A stretch of 64,000 nt of DNA, from NCBI GenBank assembly GCA_017792465.1, contig CP051234.1, forward strand, positions 3,814,501 through 3,878,500, given 5' to 3'. Position 1 is the stretch's first letter; each line of letters opens with the position of its first letter. Made by a program: the position numbers and the translations under genes. This document shows positions 29,780-38,847 of the stretch, piece after piece. The notes under the pieces are model-generated. The model saw nothing but the letters and a program-made list of their open reading frames with translations, was not told the DNA's origin and made no database searches. The DNA is from Filomicrobium sp. (lineage in GTDB: Bacteria > Pseudomonadota > Alphaproteobacteria > Rhizobiales > Hyphomicrobiaceae).

Positions 29780-32023
29780 ATGGACGCTGAAACTCCGCGC
29801 CAGCCCCCGCACTCCGCGGATGGGCGCCGGACACCGGTCAGGTTGCTGATTTCCGGTGCGGCTGCAGCGTTGCTTTTGGCCTCGACTGTTCTGACCGGCC
29901 TTTATCTCGGTCTTGAGACGCAAGAGCGCTTCCAGCATATCGAGCAGAACTGGCGTACCTATGCCACCGAGGCGGATCAGCGCGGCGAGCTTCTAAGCCG
30001 GCTGCGCAGCTACCTTGGGTATGGTGGGATCATCCACGATTTCAAGAATTACGTCCTGCGCCAGGACGACATCTATCTGGAGCGGCTCGAAACGCGATTT
30101 GCCGATTTCCGTTCGACGCTTGCAGAATATCGCAGCACCAGTCCGAGCGCGACTGAGCTTGGATACCTGACCGCCATCGAAGCGACCTTTGATGAGTACC
30201 AGAGGAAACTCGCGATCGCGATAAAGGCGGCCAAAGAAGGCTGGGACAGGGCTCATACGGACAGTCTGGTCAAGGTCGATGACACCCAGGCGCTTGCGGC
30301 TTTGACGGCGCTTGATCAGTTCTGGCAGGCGAAGCGTCGGGAGAGCACCGAGGCGATTGCGCGGTCGGTCCTTGAAGGCCGGTCATTGGTGATGATCGGC
30401 TTCTGGTTTCTGGCCGGCCTGCTGATCGTCGCCCTCATCCTGTTTGCCATGTTCTATGCGCTGCAGGACGAGTTGCGCCAAACCATCTGGCAGCTTTCAG
30501 AGGAGCTTGCCGAGCGCAAGGCTGCCGAGCACGAGGCAACCAAATTTCTGCGCGCTGCCGAGCAAAGCCCGTCGACGATCATGATCACCGATACGAAGGG
30601 GCATATCGAGTACGTCAATCTCAAGTTCACAGAGCTGACCGGCTATGAGCTTGATGAAGTCATCGGGCACACACCACAGCTTTTGCAATCGGGGGAAACG
30701 CCGCCGGAGACCTATCAGGACCTGCGCAACAAATTGAGTGCATGCGAAGAGTGGCGCGGAAACTTTCGCAATTTGCGCAAAGACGGAACGACCTATTGGC
30801 AAAGTACGGCGATCTTTCCCTTGCGCGATGAGACCGGTCAGGTGACGCATCTGATCGGTGTCGGGGAGGATCTGACCGAACGGCAGAAGGCGCAGGATCA
30901 GATCCGCAAGGCGCAAAAGCTGGAGGCTGTCGGCCTGCTCGCCAGTGGGGTCGCGCACGACTTCAACAACATCCTGACGACGATTATCGGCAATGCGCAT
31001 TTGGCGCTTGTGGATCAGAAGTCGGGCGAAGGTTCGCGTCAGGAAGTCGAGCAGATCGATATCGCCGCCAGGCGGGGGCGCAATCTGGTGGCACAGTTGC
31101 TGGCCATTGCCCGGCGGCAGCCCGGCAAGCCGCTGGCAGTCAATGTCGCCGATATTGTTGATGAAGTCTCGCGATTGATGCGCGCCTCCATCTTGCGGAA
31201 TATTTCGCTCAAAGGGCTGGTTTCCAACGATGATCTTGCAGTCTTTGTCGACCCGACGCGGCTGCATCAAGTGCTGATGAACCTGTGTGCGAATGCGGCC
31301 GAAGCGATGGGGGCGGATGGCGGATCGATCACGATTAGCGCTGAGCCGGCAATTTCCCAAGTGGGTGCCGGAGAGATCGTGTGCATCACGGTCAGCGATA
31401 CCGGACCAGGCATCTCTGCAGAAAACATCGACAAGATTTTTGAACCCTTCTTCACGACGAAGGCGGCGGGCAAGGGAACGGGGCTTGGCCTTGCCGTTGT
31501 TAAAGGACTGGTCGCCGAGATGAAAGGCGAGATCAGCGTCAAGAGCGAGCCTGGCCAAGGTACGACGTTCGAAATCCAACTGCTGCAGTGTCAGCCTGTT
31601 ACGCGTTCGAGCGTCGTTTCACAACGTGTCGTCGGCGGGCAGGAGCGGATACTGCTCGTCGATGACGAAGCCGAAGTGGTCGAGACGTTGCGCAAGCTGC
31701 TTGAGCATTCGGGCTATTCGGTTGAGGCTTTCACCGATCCGTTGGCGGCTGTCTCTATGTTTGAGACAGAACCTGAACGTTACGATCTTGTGATGACGGA
31801 CTTCGTGATGCCGGACATGAACGGGCAGGAGGTTGCAATTGCCGTGCGCGCGGCCCATGTCAGTTGCCCGATCCTGATCTGCACCGCTTATCAGCCCGCG
31901 ACTCTCGATTTGAATGCGCTGCAGCCCATCAGTCTCATCGAAAAGCCGGTGGATCCGGTGAGGCTCGATCGCGATATTCGCAAACTTTTATCTGCGAAGT
32001 CTGTTGCTTCGGCGGCGCCGTAA
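29780..32023 (+). CDS. Membrane-bound hybrid histidine kinase (PAS-HisKA-HATPase-REC)
   Basis: 747 aa. The N-terminus has TM1 (about 23-45), a ~155-residue helical periplasmic sensor, and TM2 (about 205-228). A PAS domain (~255-375; NLKFTELTGYELDEVIGHTP) is followed by a HisKA H-box (SGVAHDFNNILTTI), HATPase (CANAAEAM; GTGLGLAVVKGL) and receiver (LLVDDEAEVV; phospho-Asp in LVMTDFVMPDMNG; Lys in LIEKPVD). The H-box type DFNNIL is shared with the kinase at 16368. No strong ribosome site precedes the ATG. The gene ends four bases before the direct-repeat array and 216 bases before the twelve-haem cytochrome gene, so kinase, regulator and cytochrome form one functional locus. Confidence 0.93.
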   Translation: MDAETPRQPPHSADGRRTPVRLLISGAAAALLLASTVLTGLYLGLETQERFQHIEQNWRTYATEADQRGELLSRLRSYLGYGGIIHDFKNYVLRQDDIYLERLETRFADFRSTLAEYRSTSPSATELGYLTAIEATFDEYQRKLAIAIKAAKEGWDRAHTDSLVKVDDTQALAALTALDQFWQAKRRESTEAIARSVLEGRSLVMIGFWFLAGLLIVALILFAMFYALQDELRQTIWQLSEELAERKAAEHEATKFLRAAEQSPSTIMITDTKGHIEYVNLKFTELTGYELDEVIGHTPQLLQSGETPPETYQDLRNKLSACEEWRGNFRNLRKDGTTYWQSTAIFPLRDETGQVTHLIGVGEDLTERQKAQDQIRKAQKLEAVGLLASGVAHDFNNILTTIIGNAHLALVDQKSGEGSRQEVEQIDIAARRGRNLVAQLLAIARRQPGKPLAVNVADIVDEVSRLMRASILRNISLKGLVSNDDLAVFVDPTRLHQVLMNLCANAAEAMGADGGSITISAEPAISQVGAGEIVCITVSDTGPGISAENIDKIFEPFFTTKAAGKGTGLGLAVVKGLVAEMKGEISVKSEPGQGTTFEIQLLQCQPVTRSSVVSQRVVGGQERILLVDDEAEVVETLRKLLEHSGYSVEAFTDPLAAVSMFETEPERYDLVMTDFVMPDMNGQEVAIAVRAAHVSCPILICTAYQPATLDLNALQPISLIEKPVDPVRLDRDIRKLLSAKSVASAAP

Positions 32024-32026
32024 CAA

Positions 32027-32076
32027 CTTTTCATATCTGCTCATATTTCGTCACGCCTTATCACAAATCTTCATGG
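32027..32076 (+). promoter_or_regulatory. Five phased 10-bp direct repeats (TorR-box-like operator)
   Basis: Consecutive decamers CTTTTCATAT, CTGCTCATAT, TTCGTCACGC, CTTATCACAA and ATCTTCATGG all fit xTxxTCAYxx. The second differs from the E. coli TorR box CTGTTCATAT at one base. A one-turn spacing of direct repeats is what OmpR-family regulators bind. The array lies between the kinase stop and the cytochrome start. Confidence 0.6.
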
Positions 32077-32239
32077 CATTTGGCGGCCTTCGAAATGGCT
32101 GCGTTACATCGCTTGCCTAGGATGACTTGCCGATCTTCGTTAACCGAGCCGATGGGTTCGCTTTGCGCGCGGAAGGACAGGCCACTGGCGTGTGCGGGCA
32201 GGCAGGAAACCGGCTTTTTGAGATCCTGGGGAAACTACA

Positions 32240-34648
32240 ATGAGATCGTGGTCGTTTATCCTTGCCTTTGTTCTCGCCGTCTGCGGAAGCGCGTCCGCAT
32301 TTGCCGCTGAGGATGCGAAGAAAACCGAAGAAGCCAAGTTCGAGAAGGTTTCCAAGGAACTCGCAGCCAAGAAGGGCTGCTTGAGCTGCCATGACGGGAT
32401 CAAAGAGATCCGCGAAGAAGGCAGTGAGATGCTCAGCCAGATCAAGGCCTTCGGTGAGAACGCCGGTGATCCGAATGGCTGCGTGACCTGCCACGGCGGC
32501 AACCCCAAGGCGACGACCAAGAGTGAAGCGCATTCCGGTTCGCCCAAAGAACTGATGGAAGCCGACGGGCCGCAGACCTTCTATCCCGATCCGGGCAGTA
32601 TCTGGATTGCCAAGAACACCTGCGGTCAGTGCCACGACGGTTACGCGGAGCGGCTGCAGAAGGCTTTGATGAATACCGAAGCCGGTAAGATTCAGGGCAA
32701 CCTGCATACCTGGGGCGTCAAGGAAGTCCAGAACTACAAGGTTCCGTGGGGCAACTATGACGTCAAAGACGAAGACGGGCTTACGCCAGACGTCGGTACG
32801 GACGACTACAAGAAATACATGACGGCGATGATTGCCGAGCATCCCGATCAGTTCCCGACCGAGTTGAAACAGATCCCGTTGCCGAGTGTTGATGAGATCG
32901 AAAAGGATCCCAAGCTTGCTGGTTTCACCTATCAGCGTCAGCAATGTCAGCGCTGCCATACGGCGGTGAAGGGGCGTGAAAAGCGCGGTGACTATCGCGG
33001 CATGGGCTGTTCATCGTGCCACATCCTTTATGGCAACGAAGGCATCTACGAGGGCAACGACCCGACGATTTCGAAAAGCCAGAAAGGTCACATGCTGACG
33101 CACCGAATTCACGGTACGCGCAAAGCCGGCAACGGCATCCCGGTCGAGACCTGCAACTCGTGCCACAACCGCGGCAAGCGCATCGGCGTCACCTATCAGG
33201 GTCTGATGGAATTCCCTTACGGTAGCCCGTATAATGCAAAGGGCGAGAAGCAGCCCAAGCTGCATACCAAGAAGTATCTCTTCATCTCCGATGACTTGCA
33301 CCATCAGATCCAAAGTCGGCCGGAGAATCCGAAGGGTGGCATGCTCTGCCAGGACTGCCACACCACCGTCGACATGCATGGCGATGGCAACATCTTCGGC
33401 ACGACGCTGGCTCAGGTCGAAATCGAATGTCAGGACTGCCACGGGACGACGAATAAATATCCCTGGGAGTTGCCGCTCGGGTTCTCTGAGGAGTTCGGCA
33501 AGAAGTTGCCGCAGACGGCGCGTGGCCTGACCGATGAACTTCTCGAACAGACCGAGCTATTTGCCACCACCTACGAGAAGAAGGACGGCTACCTGAAGAC
33601 CGCGCGCGGCAACCCGTTCGGCAACGTCGTGAAAGATGGCGACAATGTCATCATGCATTCGGCAACCGGCAACGATTTCAAAGTGCCGCTGTTGAAGTCG
33701 CTGGCTGAGACCGACACCTGGAAGAGCCCGGACGCCAAGGTCGCCATGAGCAGCGTCGACAAGCACAACGACAATCTGGAGTGCTATGCTTGCCACGCGT
33801 CCTGGGTTCCGCAGTGCTACGGCTGCCACGTCAAGGTCGACTACTCCAACGACAAGGACGGTAAGCCGAAGATGGATGCTGACTGGATCGCCGGAGGCAG
33901 CAAGATCTTCAAGAACGGTCAGACGGCGGAATCGCCTCTGGGTACGCACGGCATCAAGAGCCCGGGCAAGGTTTCTGAGACGCGCTCCTATCTTCGCTGG
34001 GAAGATCCGGTTCTCGGGATCAACGGTGAAGGCCGCGTCACGCCGCTGATGCCAGGCTGTCAGGTTGTTTGGACCGTGATCGATCGCAAGGGCAAGACCA
34101 TTGCGCTCAACCAGATCGCTGTGTCTGAAGACGAGCAGGCCGAGCTTGGTCAGACGCGGACGCCGCTTGGCATCGACATGGCTCCGGTTCAGCCGCACTC
34201 CGCACAGCGCAAAGCGCGCACCTGCGAAAGCTGCCACAACGATCCGAAAGCCATGGGCTACGGCATCGGCGGCGGCGTCTTCCAGACCCGTTATGTCGAA
34301 GATATCGTCGAAGACCTGATTGATCAGAAGACCGGCAAGCCCATTCCGAAGAACTATCAGGTCCAGATTCCAAAGATCGAAGCGCTCGACTTCGATTGGT
34401 CGGTGATCGTCAAGGACGGTCAGCAGGTGCAGACGGTTGGCACGCACTGGCCGCTGTCCAAGGCGCTGCCCAAGGAAGTTCGCGATGGCATGAAGCGGAC
34501 GGGACTGTGCATGGGTTGCCACCAGGAGATGACCAACAAGGAGCTTTGGGACACCGTTGCGACCAAGGGCATCCTGAACGACGCCCAGCACATCGAACTG
34601 ATGAACAAGATGATCAAAGCTTACGCGGCGAGCCTCAAGAAGAAGTAG
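32240..34648 (+). CDS. Secreted dodecahaem c-type cytochrome
   Basis: 802 aa with a signal peptide (MRSWSFILAFVLAVCGSASA, cleavage near AFA-AED). I count twelve CXXCH haem c motifs: CLSCH, CVTCH, CGQCH, CQRCH, CSSCH, CNSCH, CQDCH twice, CYACH, CYGCH, CESCH and CMGCH. There is no C-terminal membrane anchor, so it is periplasmic or exported. It probably carries or stores electrons, or is the catalytic cytochrome of a respiratory reaction; I cannot assign a substrate and it is not a recognised nitrite reductase, hydroxylamine oxidoreductase or MtrA type. GGGGAA about seven bases before the ATG is the ribosome site. It heads an operon with a TPR lipoprotein-like/secreted protein and a periplasmic protein, preceded by a tor-box-like operator and a kinase gene. 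Confidence 0.9.
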   Translation: MRSWSFILAFVLAVCGSASAFAAEDAKKTEEAKFEKVSKELAAKKGCLSCHDGIKEIREEGSEMLSQIKAFGENAGDPNGCVTCHGGNPKATTKSEAHSGSPKELMEADGPQTFYPDPGSIWIAKNTCGQCHDGYAERLQKALMNTEAGKIQGNLHTWGVKEVQNYKVPWGNYDVKDEDGLTPDVGTDDYKKYMTAMIAEHPDQFPTELKQIPLPSVDEIEKDPKLAGFTYQRQQCQRCHTAVKGREKRGDYRGMGCSSCHILYGNEGIYEGNDPTISKSQKGHMLTHRIHGTRKAGNGIPVETCNSCHNRGKRIGVTYQGLMEFPYGSPYNAKGEKQPKLHTKKYLFISDDLHHQIQSRPENPKGGMLCQDCHTTVDMHGDGNIFGTTLAQVEIECQDCHGTTNKYPWELPLGFSEEFGKKLPQTARGLTDELLEQTELFATTYEKKDGYLKTARGNPFGNVVKDGDNVIMHSATGNDFKVPLLKSLAETDTWKSPDAKVAMSSVDKHNDNLECYACHASWVPQCYGCHVKVDYSNDKDGKPKMDADWIAGGSKIFKNGQTAESPLGTHGIKSPGKVSETRSYLRWEDPVLGINGEGRVTPLMPGCQVVWTVIDRKGKTIALNQIAVSEDEQAELGQTRTPLGIDMAPVQPHSAQRKARTCESCHNDPKAMGYGIGGGVFQTRYVEDIVEDLIDQKTGKPIPKNYQVQIPKIEALDFDWSVIVKDGQQVQTVGTHWPLSKALPKEVRDGMKRTGLCMGCHQEMTNKELWDTVATKGILNDAQHIELMNKMIKAYAASLKKK

Positions 34649-34674
34649 GGCGTAAGCCCTGCTTCTTCCTTTTT
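34641..34674 (+). terminator. Intrinsic terminator/attenuator after the cytochrome gene
   Basis: An 11-bp stem with one G-U pair (AGAAGTAGGGC 34641-34651, GCCCTGCTTCT 34656-34666) is capped by a GTAA tetraloop and followed by TCCTTTTT. It overlaps the cytochrome stop codon. It would reduce read-through into the TPR gene, giving the cytochrome in excess. Confidence 0.7.
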
Positions 34675-34729
34675 CATCAGGAACGACGCTTGTCGTGCCA
34701 AGGCATCCATTCAATTGGGATTATGTCAC

Positions 34730-35575
34730 ATGAAGTTTGATCGTTGGTTTTTTGCCGGAGTGGGTTTGTTTCTGAGCTGTGCGGTTGTCGATTCACAGCT
34801 AGCCAGCGCCGGCTCAGGCAGCGGCTCGGATGCGGATGTTTCAGCGTTGCGCCGCTACTATGACTCGAAGGTCAATGGCGGCAAGCCGCTCGCGCAAACG
34901 CCGATCCCGAACTATTCGAAGGCGCATGGCAAGGGCGATCCCCATTCTGCACTTGGGCCTGAGAAACTTGTCAAAGTGGCCTTGCAGCACATCAGCGAAG
35001 GCCGCCAGGAACAGGCCCTGCTGACGCTGACGAGCGGTTTGGAAAAGTTTCCCGAAGCCACCAGGCTGATGGGCGTGCGCGGCGTTCTTTATCTGCAGGC
35101 CGGCAAGGTCGCTGAGGCGTTAAAGGATTTCGAAGCCGCTCTGGCGATCACGCCTGATGATGTTTTGCTGCTCGTCAATCGTGCGCAGGCTTATCGCCAA
35201 TTCGGCCGTCGCGACGAAGCGCTGGCAGACCTTAACAAGGTGATCGGACTGAAGCCGGATTTTGTCGCGGCGCTTTTCAATCGTGGCGCGATCTATCTCA
35301 AGGGAGCGAAGTTCGAGGAGGCGCGCAAGGATTTCGAAAAGTGCGTGGCGATCGATCCGCATGCGGCTGCGCCTCGCTTCAATCTGGCGATGGCGCTTGA
35401 TGGTCTGGGCCGCCGCCCGGATGCCATCAGCGAGATGGAACAGTTCACCAAGGCCACTGACAAGGATACCTGGCGGGACATCGGCGAAAAGCAGCTCGTT
35501 TCTTGGAAGAAGACAGCGCAGGCTGAAACCGCTGGCGCAACCGATGCCAACGCCGAGAAAAAAGCAACGCCATGA
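34730..35575 (+). CDS. Secreted TPR protein of the cytochrome operon
   Basis: 281 aa from the ATG at 34730; the frame opens 15 bases earlier at a TTG. The signal sequence MKFDRWFFAGVGLFLSCAV precedes a mature region that begins near GSGSGSDAD. Residues ~80-240 contain five or so tetratricopeptide repeats (for example AQAYRQFGRRDEALADLNKV, FNRGAIYLKGAKFEEARKDF). The Ala/Lys-rich tail ends EKKATP. TPR proteins in cytochrome operons often help assemble haem proteins or scaffold complexes (as NrfG and CcmI do), so a maturation or docking role for the twelve-haem cytochrome is plausible. The stop overlaps the next start by ATGA. Confidence 0.82.
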   Translation: MKFDRWFFAGVGLFLSCAVVDSQLASAGSGSGSDADVSALRRYYDSKVNGGKPLAQTPIPNYSKAHGKGDPHSALGPEKLVKVALQHISEGRQEQALLTLTSGLEKFPEATRLMGVRGVLYLQAGKVAEALKDFEAALAITPDDVLLLVNRAQAYRQFGRRDEALADLNKVIGLKPDFVAALFNRGAIYLKGAKFEEARKDFEKCVAIDPHAAAPRFNLAMALDGLGRRPDAISEMEQFTKATDKDTWRDIGEKQLVSWKKTAQAETAGATDANAEKKATP

Positions 35576-36222
35576 AGGGGACATCCGTTTTGAGGATTGC
35601 CCTTCTGGGTGTGTCGGGGGCGCTGGCGATGATCGTTGCGCCATTGCTGGCGCTCGCGACACCTTCTGCCCAGCCGACGCAAGACGAAGCCGCAGCGCCT
35701 GCGCTAGAGAAGGTTCAGGACTTCGGCGCACTGCTTGATGAAGCCGGCCTCGTTCTAGAGCGAGGCGATGACTATGACGACGTGGCCGTTCCGCAAACGC
35801 CGCTCTACGGGTTCGAGAAGGCGCTCAAGCATCGCCAGTTGCCGCTTAAGATCTACTTTGCTGTGCGTCCGCTGGCGCGCATGAAGATCGAATATGAGGA
35901 CCCGCACAGCAACGCGCCGAACCCGGATCATATCTTTCCGATGGTTTTCCAATCGCTGATCGGGCGGCTTGCCAAAAGCGGATCGAGCCCGAGCCGCGTT
36001 TACCGTGCGCAAAAGGCCAAGCAGCTCTTCAATGCCGATTGGGCGGCGGCGGCGATGTTCGATACCGAGGCGGACCTCAACTCGGGTTTTGGCTCGGCTC
36101 TCCTCATTGCCATTCACAAGAGCAAGCTGGCGGACGCCTATTACTTGTTCGTGTTCGATGATCCCAAGCCGCTGAAGCCGGCCATCGATGCTGCGATCGG
36201 CGCGTTGCGCTTTTCCAAATAA
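35572..36222 (+). CDS. Periplasmic protein of unknown function, cytochrome operon
   Basis: 216 aa with an N-terminal signal or anchor (RIALLGVSGALAMIVAPLLA). The mature part is alpha/beta with no cysteines or haem motifs and contains IYFAVRPLARMKIEYEDP and YYLFVFDDPKPLKPAID. I do not recognise the family. The four-base overlap with the TPR gene shows that it belongs to the cytochrome operon and is made in step with the TPR protein, so the three products probably act together in the periplasm. Confidence 0.75.
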   Translation: MKGTSVLRIALLGVSGALAMIVAPLLALATPSAQPTQDEAAAPALEKVQDFGALLDEAGLVLERGDDYDDVAVPQTPLYGFEKALKHRQLPLKIYFAVRPLARMKIEYEDPHSNAPNPDHIFPMVFQSLIGRLAKSGSSPSRVYRAQKAKQLFNADWAAAAMFDTEADLNSGFGSALLIAIHKSKLADAYYLFVFDDPKPLKPAIDAAIGALRFSK

Positions 36223-36295
36223 CGATCCACAAATGCAAACCAACCGCGCAGGACGCGGACTTACCCTTGGAAATCAAAAAAGGGATGGTTTGAGC

Positions 36296-36580
36296 ATGGC
36301 AGAACGTAGTCAAATTCATGTGTGCATCAAAGGTCGTGTGCAAGGGGTGGGCTATCGGGCCTGGACCCAGCAGCGCGCAATTGAACTGAACTTGACGGGC
36401 TGGGTGCGCAACCGCAGCGATGGGTCGGTTGAAGCCCTGTTCGAGGGAGAGCCTGAACGTGTCGGTGAAATACTGGAAGACTGCAAGAGCGGGCCGCGTC
36501 ATGCGCAGGTGACGTCGGTTGAACTGCTGGGCGAAGGGGGCGATCGCCACGATAGGTTTGTGGTCCTGCCGACCACGTGA
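36296..36580 (+). CDS. acyP: Acylphosphatase
   Basis: 94 aa from the ATG at 36296 (MAERSQIHVCIKGRVQGVGY). It contains the acylphosphatase signature GRVQGVGYRAWTQQRA with the catalytic Arg, the catalytic Asn in GWVRNRSDGSVEA, and the typical length of the family. It hydrolyses acyl phosphates such as carbamoyl phosphate or 1,3-bisphosphoglycerate. It lies 73 bases after the periplasmic protein gene on the same strand and could be co-transcribed, although its role is unrelated to haem proteins. Confidence 0.93.
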   Translation: MAERSQIHVCIKGRVQGVGYRAWTQQRAIELNLTGWVRNRSDGSVEALFEGEPERVGEILEDCKSGPRHAQVTSVELLGEGGDRHDRFVVLPTT

Positions 36581-36643
36581 GCGGACCGAGTTGGTGGGGC
36601 TTATTGGAAGCGAATTTTGCTCCTCCCGGCGATGATGCAGACG

Positions 36644-36666
36644 GTGAAACCGGTCACTCTTTTTTT
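36644..36666 (+). terminator. Probable terminator after the acylphosphatase gene
   Basis: A small stem GTGA/TCAC (36644-36647, 36654-36657) is followed by TC and seven T residues. A second hairpin without a long T-run, CTGTTCC/GGAACAG (36684-36690, 36695-36701), lies just downstream and before the TPR gene. Confidence 0.5.
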
Positions 36667-36789
36667 CTCCCGTTTCGGCCGCGCTGTTCCTAAGGGAACA
36701 GTTTCAAATCCCATGCTCGATATGGTTGTCACCCAGGAAATAGCAGACAAGTAATTTCGGTTTCAGCTTTTCATCTGGGGAAGTGGCTT

Positions 36790-37731
36790 ATGCAAAAAGC
36801 ACTTGTCGTGATCGGCATTGCTGTTGCTCAGCTCGTGTTCGGAGTGCCGGCATTCGCAGGGCTCAATAGCGACTTGGCGAAGTGTGCGAAGGCGACCGGG
36901 ATATCGGGAGCGCATGCTTGCACCCGGGTTCTTAATAGCGGCCGACTGCGGCGCTCTCATTATTACATCGCTTACTACAATCGCGGCTGGGCGCATCGCA
37001 ACGCCGGCAAACTCGATCGCGCGCTTTCCGACTTTGGCAAGTCGCTGAAATATAATTCGCGCTATGCCGATACGTACTACAGCCGCTCGGTCGTGCAGTT
37101 CGAGCGCGGGAGGCGTGACGCGGCGTTCGATAATCTGGATCGCTACATCAAATTGAAGGGCAAGTCCTGGCAGGCGCATTATAAGCGTGCGCTGATGTTG
37201 CGGCGGTTGGGTAAGGCGGAGCGCGCTTTGGTGAGCGTCAACAAGGCCATCGAGATGAAGCCGGACAAAAAGACGCCCGCCTATCTCAAAGCGATGCTTT
37301 TGTCGGATCTTGGGCGGCATGACGAGGGTCTCGATCTCGTCGGCGGAAAGGCGGATCAGGACTGCAAAGGCGTGCAGAAGTGCTACAGCCGGGCGATCAT
37401 TCTGGATCGTAAAGGGCGTTATGACGAGGCGCTCAGTACGCTCGATGCAACGCTCAAGAGTGATAAGCATCTTGCGGCTGCCGAACTGCAGCGCGGCCGG
37501 GTTTTGGAGAACCTTGGGCGTCGCACGGATGCGATGGATGCTTACAAGAAATCGAGCCGCGTCAAGGCTGATGCAGTGGAGGAACTTCTCTCGCAGGTCG
37601 AAGCCCGCGACCGTTTGGCAAAGCTTGAAGCTTCCGATGGAATTCCGGTTGCGAAGTCCGAAATCGAGCGCGACTGCCGTTTGTTTGTTCCGACAAGCAA
37701 TACTACGATTGCCGTTCCGTGCGCGAATTGA
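36790..37731 (+). CDS. Secreted TPR protein with terminal DCR...VPC motif
   Basis: 313 aa. A signal peptide (MQKALVVIGIAVAQLVFGVP, cleavage after AFA) precedes an N-terminal two-Cys segment (KCAKATGISGAHACTRVL). Six or so TPR units follow between ~55 and 260, beginning YYNRGWAHRNAGKLDRAL. The last 19 residues, DCRLFVPTSNTTIAVPCAN, closely match the end of the protein at 42854-43855. Paired cysteines near both ends suggest disulfides, consistent with periplasmic location. Function unknown; TPRs imply a protein-binding scaffold. A stand-alone gene, with the CBS gene 180 bases further on. Confidence 0.82.
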   Translation: MQKALVVIGIAVAQLVFGVPAFAGLNSDLAKCAKATGISGAHACTRVLNSGRLRRSHYYIAYYNRGWAHRNAGKLDRALSDFGKSLKYNSRYADTYYSRSVVQFERGRRDAAFDNLDRYIKLKGKSWQAHYKRALMLRRLGKAERALVSVNKAIEMKPDKKTPAYLKAMLLSDLGRHDEGLDLVGGKADQDCKGVQKCYSRAIILDRKGRYDEALSTLDATLKSDKHLAAAELQRGRVLENLGRRTDAMDAYKKSSRVKADAVEELLSQVEARDRLAKLEASDGIPVAKSEIERDCRLFVPTSNTTIAVPCAN

Positions 37732-37911
37732 TGGTGGTCGGTTTAAGGCTGCGGCTTGCGGCCTGACACGCCGTCAGTTGCGTGCGGACGTTCTGCGCGG
37801 CGCACCCGGATCAATTTCGAACACGACAGACGTCGGCAAATGCAGTAAAGTGCATGGCTATTCGTGAAGGGAAGGCTGTTCGGTGGGCTAGCGAGAAAGG
37901 ATTGCGGTCTC

Positions 37912-38355
37912 ATGTATACAGCTCGACATATCATCGACATCAAAGGCCATGACGTCTGGGCCGTCTCGCCGCATCACACCGTCTATCAGGCTATCGCGAC
38001 GATGGCCGACAAGGATGTCGGATCGTTGCTCGTGCTCGATGGCAGGAAGCTGATCGGTATTATTACCGAGCGGCATTACGCTCGAAATATTGTGCTCAAG
38101 GGCAAGGCCTCGCCGAGCACGCTGGTCAGCGAAATTATGACCCGGAAGGTTGTGTGCGCGCGGCCGGAATATACGGTCGATCGCTGCATGGATCTGATGA
38201 CGCGGCATTGCGTGCGTCATTTGCCGGTGCTTGAGAAGGGGCGCGTGATCGGCGTGATTTCGATCGGCGATCTGGTCAAGAGCATTATCGAGGATCAGAA
38301 CTTCATTATCTCCGCACTGGAGAACTTCATCGCCGGAGAGACGCGGGTTCATTGA
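37912..38355 (+). CDS. Tandem CBS-domain protein
   Basis: 147 aa from the ATG at 37912 (MYTARHIIDIKGHDVWAVSP); the frame is open upstream to a GTG at 37864. Two CBS domains form one Bateman module: TVYQAIATMADKDVGSLLVL with IGIITERHYARNIVL, and TVDRCMDLMTRHCVRHLPVL with IGVISIGDLVKSII. Such stand-alone pairs bind adenine nucleotides and act as energy sensors for a partner protein that is not encoded next to it. The type is common in alphaproteobacteria. Confidence 0.92.
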   Translation: MYTARHIIDIKGHDVWAVSPHHTVYQAIATMADKDVGSLLVLDGRKLIGIITERHYARNIVLKGKASPSTLVSEIMTRKVVCARPEYTVDRCMDLMTRHCVRHLPVLEKGRVIGVISIGDLVKSIIEDQNFIISALENFIAGETRVH

Positions 38356-38382
38356 GCGCGGGGTTTGCTGCTGCGGTGACGC

Positions 38383-38847
38383 CTAGCGCTTCTGTCTGAC
38401 CGGTTGTTTTCTGGCTGGTTTGCTGGCGGGCTTTTTGACCGGCTTTGCGAGCTTGAGGGCGTCGCGGAGAACCTGATTGTGATCGAAAGCCAGCGGCAGC
38501 TTGAGTGGGTTGGTGACCCACTCAGCAGTTGCCGCATCATCGCCGGCAATTGGTTTTGCGCCCCTGATCCGCGTTAGAAAGACGACCGAGCAGGTATGCC
38601 GGCGTGGATCGCGCTTGGGGTCGGAGTAGACGCCGACGAGCTGCAATTTGCCGGCCTTCAGACCGGTTTCCTCCATCAATTCGCGCCGGCAGGCATCTTC
38701 GACACTCTCGCCTTGGTCGACGAAACCTCCGGGTAGCGCATAAGAGCCTTTGAACGGCTGATTTTTTCGTTGGATGAGGACGACGCGCCCGGTGCTGTCG
38801 ATGACGACACAGTCGGTGGCGAGGAGGGGTGTTTTGGGTGGCGGCAT
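38383..38847 (-). CDS. NUDIX hydrolase
   Basis: 154 aa. The Nudix box is intact: GGFVDQGESVEDACRRELME followed by ETGL, matching Gx5Ex7REUxEExGU. The opening LLATDCVVIDSTGRVVLIQR and the YALPGGFVDQGES region are typical of ADP-ribose pyrophosphatase-like or general nucleotide-cleaning enzymes; the exact substrate is not predictable. A Lys/Arg/Pro-rich tail of ~30 residues follows the domain. It is convergent with the CBS gene and divergent from the TIR-WD40 gene. Confidence 0.9.
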   Translation of the reverse strand: MPPPKTPLLATDCVVIDSTGRVVLIQRKNQPFKGSYALPGGFVDQGESVEDACRRELMEETGLKAGKLQLVGVYSDPKRDPRRHTCSVVFLTRIRGAKPIAGDDAATAEWVTNPLKLPLAFDHNQVLRDALKLAKPVKKPASKPARKQPVRQKR

